NCBI GenBank assembly: GCA_016713535.1
Contig: JADJOY010000013.1
Coordinates: 5,684-69,683 of the forward strand
DNA: 64,000 nt
Direction: 5' to 3'
From: JADJOY01 sp016713535 [NCBI: Deltaproteobacteria bacterium]
Lineage (GTDB): Bacteria; JADJOY01
The translations under genes were made by a program, and so were the position numbers. Below, piece after piece: positions 62,518-64,000 of the stretch (its first letter is position 1; each line of letters starts with the position of its first letter). The notes under the pieces are model-generated. The model did not search any database. It was not told the DNA's origin and saw nothing but the letters and a program-made list of their open reading frames with translations.

Positions 62518-64000
62518 CGTGACACCGTTCGGCGCGTGCCCACCGCGCGACCCTCCGAGCAAGCCAAAGAGCGTCGTCCGCTGGACCCAGCTGATCCGAG
62601 GCCGATCCGACGAGGCGCTCGCCTCAGTCGAGCACGTGCGCGGGGTGCTCGAGCACGTCGACCGGCTCAAGCTCGAGAACCAGAAGCTGCGCAAGGCGCG
62701 CTACGGCCGTCTCTCGAGAAGATCTCCGTCGACCAGCTCGCGCTCTTCGTCCAGGCGGCGCTCGAAGCTCGCCCGACGGAACCGGCACCTCCCGGCGCCG
62801 CCGCCGAGAGCGACGCTCCGGTCGCGCCTCCGACGAAGCGACGCGGCTCCACGGGGCGCCGTGGGCTGCCCGCCGATCTGCCGCGCGGGCGGGTGTACGA
62901 GCCGGCGGCGGCCGGGTGCCCCAGTGCGCGGTGTGCGGCGTGGCGAAGCGCGATCGGCTACAAGACGAGCGGGCCCAGTACGTACCGGCGACGCTCAAGG
63001 TGATCGTGCGCAAGCGCGCCAAATACGCGTGCCGGCCGTGCCAGGGCGAGGTGGTCGTGGCGCCGGCGCCGCCAGGTGATCGACAAACTGCCAGGCCGGG
63101 ATTGCTCGCAGCCGTGACGCTCCTCAGTACGGCCACGGCCTGCCGCTGAAAGCCGTCAGGGAAGCGATCACAGGAGCTCGCCGGCCACCGGCTGCCGCGC
63201 TCGACCACCGCGGGCTGGGTGGAGGCGACGGCCGGAGCTACTCGCGCCAGTGGTGGAGCGCATCCCGCGTGCGCGCGTTGAGCGCGCACGTGTTGCACTG
63301 CGACGACACCGGGATCTGTGTCCTCGACCGCGACCACCCAGGGTTCAGGCGCGGTCACCTCTGGAATCTACCTCGGCGACGAGGTGGGCGGTCTACGACT
63401 ACACGCCGGACTGGACGAAAGGCCGGGCCGGTGCGGTTCTTGGCGGAGCGCCGCGGTTGGTTGGTCGCGGATAGGTACGCCGGTTTCGACGGGTCTTCGA
63501 GCGCCCGGAGGTGCGCGCGGCGGGCTGCTGGGCCCATGCGCGCCGGTACTTTGTGGGAGCGCGCTCGAATCGGGCGACGCCCGCGCTTCGCTCGCGTTGC
63601 GATGGATGCAGGCGCTTTTCGCGGTGGAGCGACGCGCCTCGGATGACAGGGCTCAACGCCGACGACTGCCTCGCGTTTGCGGCGCAGCGAGAGCGTGCCG
63701 CTGATCCACGGACTCGGACAGTGGCTGGCCGCGACGGCGAACGACGAGTCGGTCCGAGCCGAAGAGCCCGCTGCGGCAGGCGGTGGGCTACGCTGGGACG
63801 CTGGCCCGCACTCTTGGCGTTTCTCGAAGACGGGCGCGTCCCGATGACCAACAATGCCGCCGAGCGCGCGCTGCGCGCCGGATCGCCGGTGGGCCGGAAG
63901 AACTGGCTCTTCGCGGGCTCCGGACGCCGGGGCGCAGCGTGCGGCGATCCTACTCAGGTCCTCGCCACCTGTCAGCTCCAGGGCGTCGAGCCCTGGTCCT
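62518..64000 (+). pseudogene. tnpC: IS66 TnpC transposase, copy 2, frameshifted and cut by window end
   Basis: Recognisable pieces are the coiled coil (HVDRLKLENQKLRKARYGR), the zinc-binding segment (CAVCGVAKR and YACRPCQGEVVVAPAPP), ERPEVRAAGCWAHARRYF and MTNNAAERAL. Multiple frameshifts are present throughout and the 3' end is missing. Confidence 0.75.

Larger units (their letters stand above)
61693..64000 (+). mobile_element. IS66-family insertion sequence, degenerate copy 2, runs off the window
   Basis: A second copy of the same element begins 58 bp after the first with the identical GTAAGCGTTCGACGAACC end, in the same orientation. It aligns to copy 1 along its whole visible length with frequent one- to three-base indels. 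The right end lies outside the window. Confidence 0.88.

Overview
The window is very GC-rich (about 70% or more over most of its length) and comes from a double-membrane bacterium: it has a TolC-type outer-membrane factor, two predicted outer-membrane barrels, lipoproteins, a flippase and a nucleotide-sugar transaminase. Thrombospondin type 3 calcium repeats, Rhs tips and many intergenic palindromes suit a deltaproteobacterial or myxobacterial-like lineage. That placement is an inference, because no rRNA or other marker is present.

Layout. 1-13.4 kb holds housekeeping and peptide or amino-acid salvage genes: mutY (cut by the window edge), a CinA-like molybdopterin-binding protein, an outer-membrane protein, an M1 aminopeptidase, an EEP-fold phosphatase, an asparaginase translationally coupled to an OPT transporter, an N-acetylglutamate-synthase-like protein, an Xaa-Pro aminopeptidase and a SprT-like metalloprotein. 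13.4-17.4 kb has a pair of DnaA-box sequences, a B12-type radical SAM protein, a CBS-domain protein and fumC. 17.4-25.1 kb has a broken antitoxin gene, a flippase fused to a periplasmic domain, a Gfo/Idh oxidoreductase, amtB behind a convincing sigma-54 promoter, and a WecE-type transaminase. 25-38.6 kb carries small membrane proteins, recR, a calcium-repeat SGNH hydrolase, a zinc phospholipase C-like protein, a TolC-like protein, a fatty-acid hydroxylase, a YdjC deacetylase, an M3-like peptidase and an NCS2 purine permease.

38.7-41.1 kb is a striking array of about 25 copies of a 97-bp palindromic unit. 41.1-47.1 kb is a P450/TetR pair divergent around a perfect 30-bp operator, followed by a beta-propeller protein, a sulfotransferase and a lipoprotein phosphoesterase.

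47.1-64 kb is an accessory island. It starts with eroded toxin-antitoxin genes and an IS3-family element inserted in the tail of higA. Then comes the most interesting locus, 50.36-56.4 kb: a row of displaced Rhs C-terminal tips. Each of the three complete tips is followed by a prepilin-like hydrophobic segment and a different zinc-metallopeptidase toxin domain (motifs HENDH, HEIGHNGGLDH and HEVAH). Each is paired with an exported or membrane-anchored putative immunity protein. This stretch is visibly poorer in GC than its surroundings. It is followed by a HEPN-domain gene with an uncharacterised partner, a tyrosine recombinase, and two tandem, heavily frameshifted IS66-family elements. The second IS66 copy runs off the window.

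Many otherwise normal genes carry one apparent single-base frameshift (M1 peptidase, flippase, TolC, fatty-acid hydroxylase, AIG2-like, sulfotransferase). Assembly indels are therefore a serious alternative to genuine decay.
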